DNA from: Acinetobacter sp. | Lineage (GTDB): Bacteria > Pseudomonadota > Gammaproteobacteria > Pseudomonadales > Moraxellaceae | Length of the DNA stretch: 23,574 nt | Assembly: GCA_030152605.1 (NCBI GenBank) | Contig: JASLJB010000294.1 | Location: 1-23,574 of the forward strand | Reading direction: 5' to 3' | Shown: piece by piece, positions 1 through 8,161 of the stretch | Position numbering within the stretch: the first letter of the stretch is position 1 | Layout of the letters: each line of letters begins with the position of its first letter | Notes under the pieces: generated by a model | Databases searched by the model: none | Told to the model about the DNA's origin: nothing | Seen by the model: the letters and a program-made list of their open reading frames with translations, nothing else | Program-made: the position numbers and the translations under genes

Positions 1-50
1 GAGATATGCAGCTAATTTTTAAATAAAAATGTGCTACTCATCGGTAAATA

Positions 51-218
51 GTGAGCTCGTTGCCCAGCCTCGCGGAGGTAGATCAGGTGCGGGTCTTTTG
101 GGGAGAGAATGCGGTGTTTTTTGAATTAAATCCATACTTTATACCATCAAAAAACAGCAACGACTCTAAGCCGAGCTGGACAGTCCATACAGCCTATTGT
201 GATCTCGAAGAAAGTTGA
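51..218 (+). CDS. Possible small protein of 55 residues (GTG start), unidentified
   Basis: This short open frame starts at GTG 51 and ends at TGA 216-218. It is closed upstream by a stop at 45-47. The translation has a balanced, protein-like composition with Trp, Tyr, Phe, Cys and charged residues, including the stretch VFWGENAVFFELNPYF, which is unlike the noncoding DNA that follows. I do not recognise a family. It has no signal peptide or membrane segment. The ribosome binding site is weak (GGT at 43-45). It could be a genuine small gene or the surviving tail of a decayed gene that preceded the pilus operon. It does not resemble EcpR, the regulator normally found at this place in E. coli. 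Confidence 0.3.
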   Translation: MSSLPSLAEVDQVRVFWGENAVFFELNPYFIPSKNSNDSKPSWTVHTAYCDLEES

Positions 219-223
219 TGTGT

Positions 224-236
224 TATCAATAGATTA
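224..236 (+). promoter_or_regulatory. Candidate IHF binding site
   Basis: The 13-mer TATCAATAGATTA fits the IHF consensus WATCAANNNNTTR at every specified position. IHF is a known activator of the E. coli ecp operon. The site lies about 360 bases upstream of the proposed promoter, which is distant, so a bending role is plausible but unproven. A chance match in AT-rich DNA cannot be excluded. Confidence 0.35.
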
Positions 237-250
237 GAACTCTTCTTTAG

Positions 251-284
251 CAGATTTCAAACGCTATTCTGGTGTTTAAATCTG
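251..284. repeat. Imperfect inverted repeat in the ecp upstream region
   Basis: CAGATTTCAAAC (251-262) is mirrored by GTTTAAATCTG (274-284) with one unpaired base, separated by 11 bases. There is no T-tract after either arm, so a terminator is unlikely. It could be an operator for an unlinked regulator, or the end of an older transcription unit. Confidence 0.4.
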
Positions 285-621
285 ATTCCAAGCTGAAGTT
301 TTAATTTTGCATACTTTGCTGATTGCGCTTAGATCTCTAGGGGGATTTTTGATCTGATTATTCGGGTATGTGGGCTCAACGCTCACTTACTTGATTTTGA
401 GTTTCCTAGTGTTGTGACAGGCTGAGTTGAACGCTGAATGTGCAGTTTGATGTAAAGGACTTAATTTATTATTCATGCAGTATTCATCACTTTTTTCGCA
501 TTAAAACAATAATTCTATCGCTGATTAGCAAGATCTACTCGGGTTAAAAACCTAAAATTCCAAATAGTGACTATGACGTCCTACTTTATAAAAGTTCATA
601 CACTTTCCTGAGAGATTATTA

Positions 622-1206
622 ATGAAGCAATTAGCCTTAATCGTTGCTGCTTTTGCAGTGAGCACGACCGTCTTTGCTGATACCACAGCATCTTCAACCG
701 CAACTTGGCAAGCTACGGCGACCAAAGATACCACCAGTTCATTGGTCGTGATCCCAGTGGGCAGTCTTGATTTTCAATATGTCGAGTCGGGTGAAGCATT
801 TAACACCATCAATGGTGCATTTGATGTGACTGTTCAAGGTCAAGAAGGGGCGACGGATTTCCAATTGTCTTCAAAATTGATCTCTAACACTTTGGTTCGT
901 GGTGATAGTGCCTCTACGCTGAATGTTGGCGTGGAATGGAACGGCACCAAATTAAGCAAAGAAGCGCAAACCACCATGATCAATACCACCTCAGGGATCA
1001 GTGCAGGTTTGGATGCTTTGGCGGGTAAAGCAATTTTTAGCAGCAACGATCGTAACAGTGCACAAGGTAAATTTGTCTTCAAAATTGACTCTGCAACTAC
1101 CGATGGTACAGAAGAGACCAGCTACAAAGAACTCAGTGATGGTGTTTGGCTCGGTGATGTGGCAGTGCAATTCACTGCGACTTGGGTGAAAGCCAAAGCA
1201 TCATAA
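622..1206 (+). CDS. ecpA: EcpA-like major pilin of an E. coli common pilus (ECP/Mat) type fimbria
   Basis: This is the major structural subunit, exported to the periplasm and polymerised at the surface through the chaperone-usher route. Residues 1-19 form a signal peptide ending VFA, with cleavage before DTTASS. The mature N-terminus carries the conserved ECP pilin pattern ATWQATATKDTTSSLVV followed by GSLDFQY, and later SKLISNTLVRGD, STLNVGVEWNG and, near the C-terminus, GVWLGDVAVQFTATW. These match what I recall of E. coli EcpA. The length of 194 residues agrees with the roughly 195 of that family. No cysteine is visible, so it lacks the disulfide of classical type 1 pilins. The ATG at 622 has a modest GAGAG ribosome site at 610-614. 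It is the first gene of a seven-gene operon, with ecpB following after a gap of about 100 bases. High copy relative to downstream genes is expected from its first position, but no attenuator is obvious. Confidence 0.93.
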   Translation: MKQLALIVAAFAVSTTVFADTTASSTATWQATATKDTTSSLVVIPVGSLDFQYVESGEAFNTINGAFDVTVQGQEGATDFQLSSKLISNTLVRGDSASTLNVGVEWNGTKLSKEAQTTMINTTSGISAGLDALAGKAIFSSNDRNSAQGKFVFKIDSATTDGTEETSYKELSDGVWLGDVAVQFTATWVKAKAS

Positions 1207-1305
1207 TCATTGCAGTGATCATATAGCGACAGGGATCCCCCCTATCCCTGATCGCTTATTTTGATTGGCTTTGTCTTGTCTCTGTTCATTTGGTTGGAGT
1301 CTGTG

Positions 1306-1983
1306 GTGAAATTTAAATTTGCGCTATCCCTGTCTTTATTGTGGTTGCCGATGCATAGCCAAGCGATGAATGTGGGTGAGATCACCTCGTTTATTGCAAG
1401 TTCGAGCGATGCACTCAGCAAAGAAGTCAGCAATCCCTCCAAGACCGCACGTTTAGTGGCATTGAGCGTAAAACGTATCCAATCCCCGATGGAAGAAGGT
1501 GGCGAAATCCCCTTTGAAACTGAGGCGGAGATCCTCTCCACACCTGCGAGTTTGGTCTTGCCCAGCGGTGCGAAAGATAACTTTCGTATTTTTTATCAAG
1601 GCCCGCGAGATGATCAAGAACGCTATTATCGTTTGGCTTGGATCGATCAACCCGTCAGTGAATATTCCACCAGCACCAATACAAAAACCGGTATCGCAAC
1701 CACTTCAGCTGAAATTAATACCTTATTGGTCGTTGCACCGCGCCAAGAAAAATTTGATTACGCCCGAGAAAAAAACATCATCTATAACCGTGGCAATGCC
1801 TCTTTCCGTGTGGTGGCGATGGGTCAATGCGTAGATCCGAAACGCAACATCGATGGCAAGGGCTGTCGTGAACGCTACTATGTCATGCCCAATAGCAATG
1901 CGGCGCTGATGCATGTCGACTTAAGCCATGCCAAATCGCAAATCGGCATTTGGCATAACCAACAATTCATTGTTGTAAAATAA
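1306..1983 (+). CDS. ecpB: EcpB-like periplasmic pilus chaperone
   Basis: This is an alternate-family chaperone that folds and caps pilin subunits in the periplasm. I place the start at GTG 1306, which has GGAG six bases upstream (1296-1299) and yields 225 residues, close to the roughly 222 of E. coli EcpB. A TTG at 1261 in the same frame would add 15 residues ahead of the signal peptide. The signal peptide is VKFKFALSLSLLWLPMHSQA, then MNVGEITSF. Family hallmarks are NPSKTARLVALSVKRIQSP, a segment FYQGPRDDQERYYRLAW and LLVVAPRQEKFDY. The C-terminal half holds two cysteines (in GQCVDP and GCRERYY), probably a disulfide. It shares the GPRDxQERYYR block with the second chaperone at the end of the operon, as expected for EcpB and EcpE. 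ecpC begins 16 bases after the stop codon. Confidence 0.92.
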   Translation: MKFKFALSLSLLWLPMHSQAMNVGEITSFIASSSDALSKEVSNPSKTARLVALSVKRIQSPMEEGGEIPFETEAEILSTPASLVLPSGAKDNFRIFYQGPRDDQERYYRLAWIDQPVSEYSTSTNTKTGIATTSAEINTLLVVAPRQEKFDYAREKNIIYNRGNASFRVVAMGQCVDPKRNIDGKGCRERYYVMPNSNAALMHVDLSHAKSQIGIWHNQQFIVVK

Positions 1984-1999
1984 AAAGTATCAACACGAT

Positions 2000-4783
2000 A
2001 TGAAAATAAAAAATAAGAAGCTCAGTTTCGTATTGGGTGGATTATTAGTCTCGACCTCGATCCATTCATCTCCTGGCGCTTTAAGCGAGGATCGGGTGCG
2101 GATTGGCAACTTTATTCTTCCGCCATTCTTTTCTCGCGCACTGAGTGAGGGGTTGAGTGTGCCGATTTATTTGCGTTACATCGATGCACCGACGCAGGCG
2201 CAGACGGCTGAATCGCCGCAGCGGCAAAAAATTGGTGATGCGATCTTATATTATGACCAAAAACTCTATATCAAAGAGATCACCCTGATTGAGCTGGAAA
2301 AGGGCACGCAGTTATCCGAGCAGACCAAGAGCCTCCTACAAGCTATCAAAAAACAAGCCTTTCAAGATCACACACAATTTAAAATTTCAGAGCATGCTGA
2401 ATTACAGTTGGATTTAAAGACCTTAAATCTAGAATTGATCGTGGAGCAAGAGGCCTTGGCCGTGCGCAGCATCGCGCGTCAGAACGTCTTAGGTCAGTCC
2501 AGTTCACAGGCGCTGACCTCGGTGCTGAACTATCGAACCGGGTCGTATTTCAATCAATATGATGATCGATCCAACTCATCGAGCTATCTGAACTTGGATC
2601 AGATCTGGGCCTATCGCGAGCATCATCTCAGTCTAAATGGTGCGGTGTATGGCATCGGTGCCAACAACACAGAGACCAAGTTATATCGTGCGATTTATGA
2701 ACATGATCGTGATGGCTATCGTTTTTCAGCCGGTTTGATGGACACCTGGAACTTGCAGTCTATCGTCAGTATGAGCGCCTTAAGTGTCGATAAGCTCTAT
2801 GCTTTTAGTTATGGCAATCAAAGCTATACCTTAGAAGATGACCAAGTGCAGTCGTTGATCCCGATCGTGGTGTTTTTACCAACCGCAGGCTCGGTACAGA
2901 TTTATCGCGATGGGCGTTTACTGAGTATCCAAGAGATGCCAATGGGCAGCAATGAGATCGACACCACTCGTTTTCCCTATGGCATCTATAACGTTCAAAT
3001 CAAGACCTTGATTGATGGTCAAGAAACCGCACACAGTACGGCACAGATCAATAAAACCTTTGGACGTCGTTCCAGTGTGATGGGCAAACTGTCATGGCAA
3101 GTCTTTGCGGGTATGTTGGATTATCGAGAATACCTCGATCTGCAAGACACAGCACAGTTTGATGCGCAACAGTTTGATTCTCAAAAGTTTGATACGCAGC
3201 AATATGATACGCATCAACCTGATCGACAGCAGTTGGATCGTCTACAGCTCGATCGCCACAATCGCAATTTAAACCTCGGCGCGCAGCGACGTGGTATGAA
3301 CCCTCAGCTGACGACAACTGGTGTTTATGCGCAGGATGAACTCGGTGATGCGGTGATTGATCCGAGTGCGCCGTGGATCAACTCAAGCAGCCGTATGCGA
3401 AAAACCTGGTTGGCCGGGGTGGCTGGATCGATCAGTCTGCCTTGGCTTTCCGGCACCACGCTTAAATCGACTTTATATGGTTTTGATCAATCCTATATCA
3501 ACGAATCTGAAGTCAATATTTCCCTGAATCAAAGTTTCAGTGCCAATCAACAGTTGATGTGGGCCAGTGATCGCAGTTGGCGCAGCAGCAGTTCGCTCAA
3601 CTATCAATTGCCCAAAGGGTGGGGCAGCCTGTGGGCGATTCGTGAATATAGCGCGATCGGCGATCAGCTTGAAATCAACCAGCAAGATAGCTATGGCATC
3701 GGCGGCAGTTTAAATCTCAAAAGCATGTTCTCGCCACTGGGCTATTTGAGTATGAGTTATAACCGCGATCAGGTCGCGCGCAGTGTCTATCGCAATCTCG
3801 ATTATCACCAAAACATTTTTAACTCGCGTTATGCCAGCGTCAGCCTCAGAACTGGGCTGCAATTTGATCAGCAAAAAGATCAATTATTCGCAGATCGAAA
3901 AGACAAATATGTCTATCTCGAGGCCAAAATTCCACTCAGTACCCGAGTCTCCGCAGGGGTGACGCGACAAAACAAAAATACCGTGGGTGATCTCAGTTAT
4001 CGACAAGACTTTGATCGAGGGGTGATTCGTTCCGTGGGCCTATCCTTGTCGAACAACTTTAGTCAGGACAGCAGTGCTGCAAATACCGGTTTGGACGAAC
4101 TCAAGGTCAATGCCACCAGTGTTTATTCAACCAAATATAACCAAGGTAATGTGTCTTATAGCCATAACGGCAGCAGCAACAGCAGCCTGACATTGACCAG
4201 TCAAGGTTCAATCGCAATCGCCAATAATGCAATTGCCTTGGGTAAAGAAACCCAGACCTCAGGGATCATGATCAACACCAATCTCGCGGATCAAGGCGAG
4301 CTGATGGCACAGATCAATGGTCAACAGTATGCGCTCTCCGGTAAAAACAACTTCATTGCGCTGGCACCGTTTAAGCAATATAGCGTAGAGCTGATGAATG
4401 CCAAAGACAGCAGAGACAGTGTCAATATCGTCAGTGGTCGTCATACGCAAGTGACTTTATATCCTGGCAATGTGGGCGTCTTAAAGCCGCAAATCAAAGA
4501 AATGGTGACGGTATTTGGGCGCATCGTCGACCAAAACGGTCAGGCGGCAGCACATAAACAAATTCATAACCATATTGGAAAAACGCAAACGGATCAGCTC
4601 GGTGCCTTTGTGATGGATATCGACAAACGCTATCCGATCATTAACTTGATTGAGCCGAATGGTACGCGCTGTGAATCCAAGGTCAATTTAAAAGGTGCGC
4701 GCGGCGCGATTTGGGTCGGCGCACTACAGTGTAAGCCGATACCCGCATCGACCGCACCAAGTCTGTTTGAGGTACGAGAGTGA
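2000..4783 (+). CDS. ecpC: EcpC-like outer-membrane usher
   Basis: This is the outer-membrane assembly platform that receives chaperone-subunit complexes and secretes the pilus. A signal peptide occupies about residues 1-23. A usher N-terminal segment follows. LREHHxxL-type and MDTWNLQS motifs mark the early barrel, and a plug-like region (VQIYRDGRLLSIQEMPMG, then FPYGIYNVQI) lies near residues 300-340. Many beta-strand repeats follow. The C-terminal domain begins around TLYPGNVGVLKPQIKEMVTV and includes HNHIGKTQTDQLGAFVMDID, with two cysteines. All of this parallels E. coli EcpC. The protein has 927 residues against about 841 in E. coli. Most of the excess lies near residues 376-465, between the plug-like segment and TWLAGVAGS, and includes a pentapeptide repeat (positions 3149-3253). 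The ribosome site is weak, so coupling to ecpB is likely. The stop overlaps the next start (TGATG). Confidence 0.93.
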   Translation: MKIKNKKLSFVLGGLLVSTSIHSSPGALSEDRVRIGNFILPPFFSRALSEGLSVPIYLRYIDAPTQAQTAESPQRQKIGDAILYYDQKLYIKEITLIELEKGTQLSEQTKSLLQAIKKQAFQDHTQFKISEHAELQLDLKTLNLELIVEQEALAVRSIARQNVLGQSSSQALTSVLNYRTGSYFNQYDDRSNSSSYLNLDQIWAYREHHLSLNGAVYGIGANNTETKLYRAIYEHDRDGYRFSAGLMDTWNLQSIVSMSALSVDKLYAFSYGNQSYTLEDDQVQSLIPIVVFLPTAGSVQIYRDGRLLSIQEMPMGSNEIDTTRFPYGIYNVQIKTLIDGQETAHSTAQINKTFGRRSSVMGKLSWQVFAGMLDYREYLDLQDTAQFDAQQFDSQKFDTQQYDTHQPDRQQLDRLQLDRHNRNLNLGAQRRGMNPQLTTTGVYAQDELGDAVIDPSAPWINSSSRMRKTWLAGVAGSISLPWLSGTTLKSTLYGFDQSYINESEVNISLNQSFSANQQLMWASDRSWRSSSSLNYQLPKGWGSLWAIREYSAIGDQLEINQQDSYGIGGSLNLKSMFSPLGYLSMSYNRDQVARSVYRNLDYHQNIFNSRYASVSLRTGLQFDQQKDQLFADRKDKYVYLEAKIPLSTRVSAGVTRQNKNTVGDLSYRQDFDRGVIRSVGLSLSNNFSQDSSAANTGLDELKVNATSVYSTKYNQGNVSYSHNGSSNSSLTLTSQGSIAIANNAIALGKETQTSGIMINTNLADQGELMAQINGQQYALSGKNNFIALAPFKQYSVELMNAKDSRDSVNIVSGRHTQVTLYPGNVGVLKPQIKEMVTVFGRIVDQNGQAAAHKQIHNHIGKTQTDQLGAFVMDIDKRYPIINLIEPNGTRCESKVNLKGARGAIWVGALQCKPIPASTAPSLFEVRE
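3149..3253 (+). repeat. Seven tandem 15-base units inside the usher gene (pentapeptide repeat)
   Basis: Seven consecutive in-frame 15-base units encode pentapeptides of the form x-x-Q-[F/Y/P/L]-D, at usher residues 384-418. Examples are TAQFD, AQQFD, SQKFD, TQQYD, THQPD, RQQLD and RLQLD. Asp is fixed at position 5 and Gln or Lys/Gln dominates positions 2-3. The DNA units have diverged (gat is constant, the rest varies), so the array is not brand new. It sits in a stretch absent from E. coli EcpC and is probably a loop of the barrel. Confidence 0.85.
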
Positions 4784-6426
4784 TGGCACTCCTTTTGAAG
4801 CACACCGTCATATTGAAGCAGCTCAGCACGATACGCAGTCTGCTGATCATCTTATTAGTGCTGCTCTCTAGTCAGGTCAATGTGGCATGGGCTGAGAGCG
4901 ATAAATTCATAAATGCGGGTACAGCCTCTTATTTATTTATCGATAACCAGATAGATAGCGAGTACTACATCACCACATTGCGTGATAGTCCGAGTTTTAG
5001 GGGACCCAACAGATGGTCGAAACTTTCAACCCCAGTGTCTTTGGGGCAGATGGGCTACAGTGGCTGGGCCTTGGAGCTGAGCCAGATGGATTTATGGATT
5101 GATCATCCCCCCGTAGCACGACCATTTTTAGGCTTATATTGCCAACAAAAGTCGAAATCTTGTCCTGCTGGCGGCAGTATCCTTGGAGAAAAGACCGATG
5201 AAAAAGGCTTTTATAAAGCAAATTCGGGTACTGGTGTAGCAGGCGGTTGGGCGCCGGTCGGGACGATCAGTCCAGAAATGTATGAGTTTGCGCGATCTGC
5301 TGCGATCAATAGCAAACAAGATATGTTGGTCAACTGGTGTGCTACCCGCATCTACTATGAGTTCAATCAGCAAAAATGTAATGAATTGAGTGAGGGCGAT
5401 CGGATTTTGTGGCGTTATCAACTTGCGATTCTTAAAATTGGTCACCTTGTCTTGGAAAATGTGGTCGGTGTCAGTGAACTGTGGGTCGCCAGTGATGGAA
5501 GTTCACAGCTCAAGAGTGGGGCTGAGCATTGCCAAAAGCAAAGGATATCCAATGTCGATGGCGTGGTGTGTAAAGTCGTTAAATATAATCTGAAAAGTCT
5601 ACAAAACCCTTCCATCAATGTCTCTTTGCAATTGGATCCCACTGTTTTCACAAAATTTAAACCCGCAGAGCGGGATATTCTTTTTAGTAGCAATGGCAGC
5701 ACTTGGTACAACTGGGGCAAAGAGGTTTCATTTAGCACCATCTTCAGTGCGCAGAACTCTGAGCTGATGGTGTTTATGTCGGAGAAATTTTTTAAAGACA
5801 TCATTAAAAACAGTGTGTCTTTGACCGACGCCTACTCCTATTTTAGTTTTCGTTTGCGCAATATCTATCTACCTGCGGATGAGGCCTATCACTTTAGTGC
5901 CACCAGTTCACTCAAGGTCATTCCGCGAGAGTATGGCTTAAGTATTGTCTCAAGTGATGGGATGGCACGGCCAAAAGCCCTAGGTAAGGTGGGCGAGGAA
6001 GAGCCGCCGATTGAATTTAATTATCACATTACCGTCTCAGCGCCCAAACTTGCCGATATGGTGACCGCCCAAGTCCTTGGAAAGCAAATCAAAGTTTTGG
6101 GAAATCAATATTGCTTATTTGAATCGCCAGACCGAACCCTACGCGTACCGATCCCAGCTGAACTGCAATATACCCATGCCAATGGTCAGCAGATTTCCAG
6201 CAAAAGTAACTGTGAATCACGGCTCATTGATATGACACACGCGCAATGGTCAGCAGAACCATGGTCAGACTTTCAAGGTTCCTATTATTCCGCCGATCTC
6301 AAACTCAAGTTCCTCATGGACGATCCAGTGTCACAACTGACCAGTGAGGGGATGGATTGGATGGGAGTGGTGGTTGCAGATGGGATGGTGCAGGTCAAAG
6401 CACAATGGAACGGCGTTGATCACTAA
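4783..6426 (+). CDS. ecpD: EcpD-like tip adhesin, first of three tandem paralogues
   Basis: EcpD is the tip-located, polymerising adhesin of ECP pili. The ATG at 4783 overlaps the ecpC stop by one base, giving 547 residues, the length I recall for E. coli EcpD. A GTG directly before it (4780) is an alternative. The signal peptide runs to about residue 37 (VNVAWA, then ESDKF). Family blocks include YLFIDNQIDSEYYITTLRD, FRGPNRWSKL, the PPVARPFLGLYC segment, SLTDAYSYFSFRLRN, PREYGLSIVSSDGMARP and the C-terminal GVVVADGMVQVKAQW. Eight cysteines are visible in the mature protein, and the other two copies and E. coli EcpD also have eight, suggesting four disulfides. The C-terminal end resembles a pilin beta-strand, consistent with incorporation by donor-strand exchange. 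It is closest to the third copy, not to its immediate neighbour. Gene symbol is by family; which copy is the orthologue is uncertain. Confidence 0.9.
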   Translation: MALLLKHTVILKQLSTIRSLLIILLVLLSSQVNVAWAESDKFINAGTASYLFIDNQIDSEYYITTLRDSPSFRGPNRWSKLSTPVSLGQMGYSGWALELSQMDLWIDHPPVARPFLGLYCQQKSKSCPAGGSILGEKTDEKGFYKANSGTGVAGGWAPVGTISPEMYEFARSAAINSKQDMLVNWCATRIYYEFNQQKCNELSEGDRILWRYQLAILKIGHLVLENVVGVSELWVASDGSSQLKSGAEHCQKQRISNVDGVVCKVVKYNLKSLQNPSINVSLQLDPTVFTKFKPAERDILFSSNGSTWYNWGKEVSFSTIFSAQNSELMVFMSEKFFKDIIKNSVSLTDAYSYFSFRLRNIYLPADEAYHFSATSSLKVIPREYGLSIVSSDGMARPKALGKVGEEEPPIEFNYHITVSAPKLADMVTAQVLGKQIKVLGNQYCLFESPDRTLRVPIPAELQYTHANGQQISSKSNCESRLIDMTHAQWSAEPWSDFQGSYYSADLKLKFLMDDPVSQLTSEGMDWMGVVVADGMVQVKAQWNGVDH

Positions 6427-6484
6427 AAATGCAGGCGCTGGTTATAACCCATATCACATTCAATTGATTTGAGAATAGAGATCT
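6427..6484 (+). repeat. Spacer between adhesin copies 1 and 2, homologous to the spacer at 8102-8161
   Basis: After the stop codon this spacer reads AAATGCAGGC, later CATATCACATTCAATT, then TTGAG and GATCT directly before ATG. The spacer at 8102-8161 shows the same elements in the same order and spacing. The duplication therefore included intergenic DNA and the ribosome-binding region. No terminator or promoter is obvious. Confidence 0.7.
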
Positions 6485-8101
6485 ATGTTTAAGCACAAGC
6501 TAGGATTCACCGGCCTGATGGTGAGCTTTGCAACGCTGCTTTATAGTAGCGCTGCTTTGGCGTTGACTGGTAGTACCAATCAAAGTCGGGCAGGCACAGC
6601 TTCATATTTATTTATCGACAATCAGATTGATAATGAATACCTAATCAGCTCTATGCGTGAAAATCCGAGATTTAGGGGGCCGAACAAATGGTCCAAACTT
6701 TCAAAGCCTGTGGCATTGGGACAGATTGGTTTTAGTGGTTATTCTTCTAAGAATACTTATACCGATATCTGGATTGAAAACCCACTGGTACCTAGGCCAA
6801 TGCTGGGTTTGTATTGTCACCAAAGTGCGGAAAATTGCCCTTCAACGGGCACGATCTTCGGTGAACTGACGGATGACAAAGGCGTTTATAAGGCGCTCAC
6901 TGGAACCTCGATTGCAGGCGGTACAGCGCCAATTGTGACCATCAGTCCGGAACTGTATGAGTTTGCGCGATCTGCTGCAGTAAATAGCAAACACGATTTT
7001 TTATTTAACTTTTGCACCACCCGCATCGCCTATGATTTAAAAGCTGGAAAATGTGCGGATATGGACGAAGCCGATGCACGATGGTGGAGTTATGAACTCT
7101 CGATACTAAAAGTGGGTCATCTCAATCTGTCCCCGACGGGTGGCTTCAGTGAAATCGAGATCGCCAGTGATGGCAGCTCACAAATAAAATCCGGACACGC
7201 CTATTGTCAAAACAAGCGCGTCTCTAAAGTCGATGGCGTAGCCTGTAAAGTCATCAAGTTTAACTATCAAACTTCACAAAATCCGACCATGTATGTGTCT
7301 ATGGAGTTGGACCCCAATGTATTTGGTCAATATCAACCCGAAATGTATGATATCCGTTTTAGTGCCAATGGCAGCTATTGGTGGAACTGGGGCGATGAAA
7401 TTTCATTTAGTTCACTTTTTGCACCGTATAACTCTGAAATTACAGTATTTATGTCAAATCGGTTTTTTGAGGGGCTGATCCAGAATGGCATCTCTTTAAC
7501 CGATACCGCTTCACTGTTTAACTTTCGATTGAAAAATTTAAATTTACCTGCTGAAGAGGCCTATCACTTTAGTGCCGCCACGTCGATCAAGATTAGTCCG
7601 CGAGATTATGGGCTGAGTATTGTTTCTGTCGATGGTGCATCGCGCCCCAAAGCCTCAGGAAAGATTGGATCTAAGCAGCCGCCGATTGAATTGAATTATC
7701 GAGTCACGCTGTCAGCACCTCGATTCGCAGATACTGTCACCGCATATGTCATGGGCGAACAAATTGAAGTCGATGGGCTTAACTACTGTTCATTTGAAAC
7801 TCCAGACCGACTAAATAAAGTGCCTATCCCAGCTGAGTTGGCTTTTACCCATGCCAATGGTCAGGAAATTGCCAACCCCATCACGTGTGGTTCAGAAGTG
7901 GTTGATATGACGCATGCGAAATGGAAAGAAGAACCATGGACTGATCATCAGGGGACGTCTTATTCGACCAATCTCAAACTCAAATTTCTGATGAATGATT
8001 TAGTTTCTCAACAAACCAGTATCGGTGAGGATTGGATGGGCGTGGTGACAGCGGATGGCACTGTACATATCAAAGCCCAATGGATCGGTATTGATGATTA
8101 A
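6485..8101 (+). CDS. ecpD: EcpD-like tip adhesin, second (most divergent) paralogue
   Basis: This second ECP tip adhesin has 538 residues. Its signal peptide (LMVSFATLLYSSAALA, then LTGST) is different from those of copies 1 and 3, which share a KHxVILKxL lead. From AGTASYLFIDNQIDNEY onward it aligns along its whole length with the others: FRGPNKWSKL, PRPMLGLYC, TISPELYEFARSAA, SPRDYGLSIVSVDGASRP and GVVTADGTVHIKAQW. All eight cysteines are retained. Differences are concentrated in the N-terminal half around GYSSKNTYTDIWIENP and in NFCTTRIAYDLKAGKC, where copies 1 and 3 agree more with each other. This half would be the likely receptor-binding region, by analogy with other two-domain tip adhesins. 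The frame is intact, so it is presumably functional. It may bind a different ligand, which is inference. Confidence 0.9.
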   Translation: MFKHKLGFTGLMVSFATLLYSSAALALTGSTNQSRAGTASYLFIDNQIDNEYLISSMRENPRFRGPNKWSKLSKPVALGQIGFSGYSSKNTYTDIWIENPLVPRPMLGLYCHQSAENCPSTGTIFGELTDDKGVYKALTGTSIAGGTAPIVTISPELYEFARSAAVNSKHDFLFNFCTTRIAYDLKAGKCADMDEADARWWSYELSILKVGHLNLSPTGGFSEIEIASDGSSQIKSGHAYCQNKRVSKVDGVACKVIKFNYQTSQNPTMYVSMELDPNVFGQYQPEMYDIRFSANGSYWWNWGDEISFSSLFAPYNSEITVFMSNRFFEGLIQNGISLTDTASLFNFRLKNLNLPAEEAYHFSAATSIKISPRDYGLSIVSVDGASRPKASGKIGSKQPPIELNYRVTLSAPRFADTVTAYVMGEQIEVDGLNYCSFETPDRLNKVPIPAELAFTHANGQEIANPITCGSEVVDMTHAKWKEEPWTDHQGTSYSTNLKLKFLMNDLVSQQTSIGEDWMGVVTADGTVHIKAQWIGIDD

Positions 8102-8161
8102 AAATATGCAGGCTCTCGAAATTAGGCATATGAAAGTCAATTTGTTTGAGGACAAGGATCT
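8102..8161 (+). repeat. Spacer between adhesin copies 2 and 3, second copy of the 6427-6484 spacer
   Basis: It repeats the features of the first spacer: AAAATATGCAGGC after the stop, CATAT in the middle, TCAATTTGTTTGAG, and GATCT just ahead of the next ATG. The AAGGA at 8152-8156 makes a better ribosome site than the equivalent place in the first spacer. The region following the third adhesin does not resemble these spacers. Confidence 0.7.

Larger units (their letters stand above)
219..621. other. Long AT-rich intergenic region upstream of the pilus operon
   Basis: About 400 bases with no convincing gene lie ahead of ecpA. They contain a perfect match to the IHF consensus (224-236), an imperfect inverted repeat (251-284) and a weak promoter candidate near the gene: TAGTGA at 565-570, a 16-base spacer and TATAAA at 587-592, about 30 bases before the ecpA ATG. 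The -35 match is poor. In E. coli the ecp promoter region is likewise long and is controlled by EcpR, IHF and H-NS. Similar control here is an inference. Confidence 0.5.

Noticed and set aside
403..608. TTCCT boxes at 403-407 and 604-608 as EcpR-type sites
   Set aside because: The boxes are about 200 bases apart instead of closely paired, and a five-base motif is expected by chance several times here.
3149..3253. Tandem 15-base units as a CRISPR-like or noncoding satellite
   Set aside because: The units are contiguous without spacers, stay in frame and are embedded in a well-supported usher gene.
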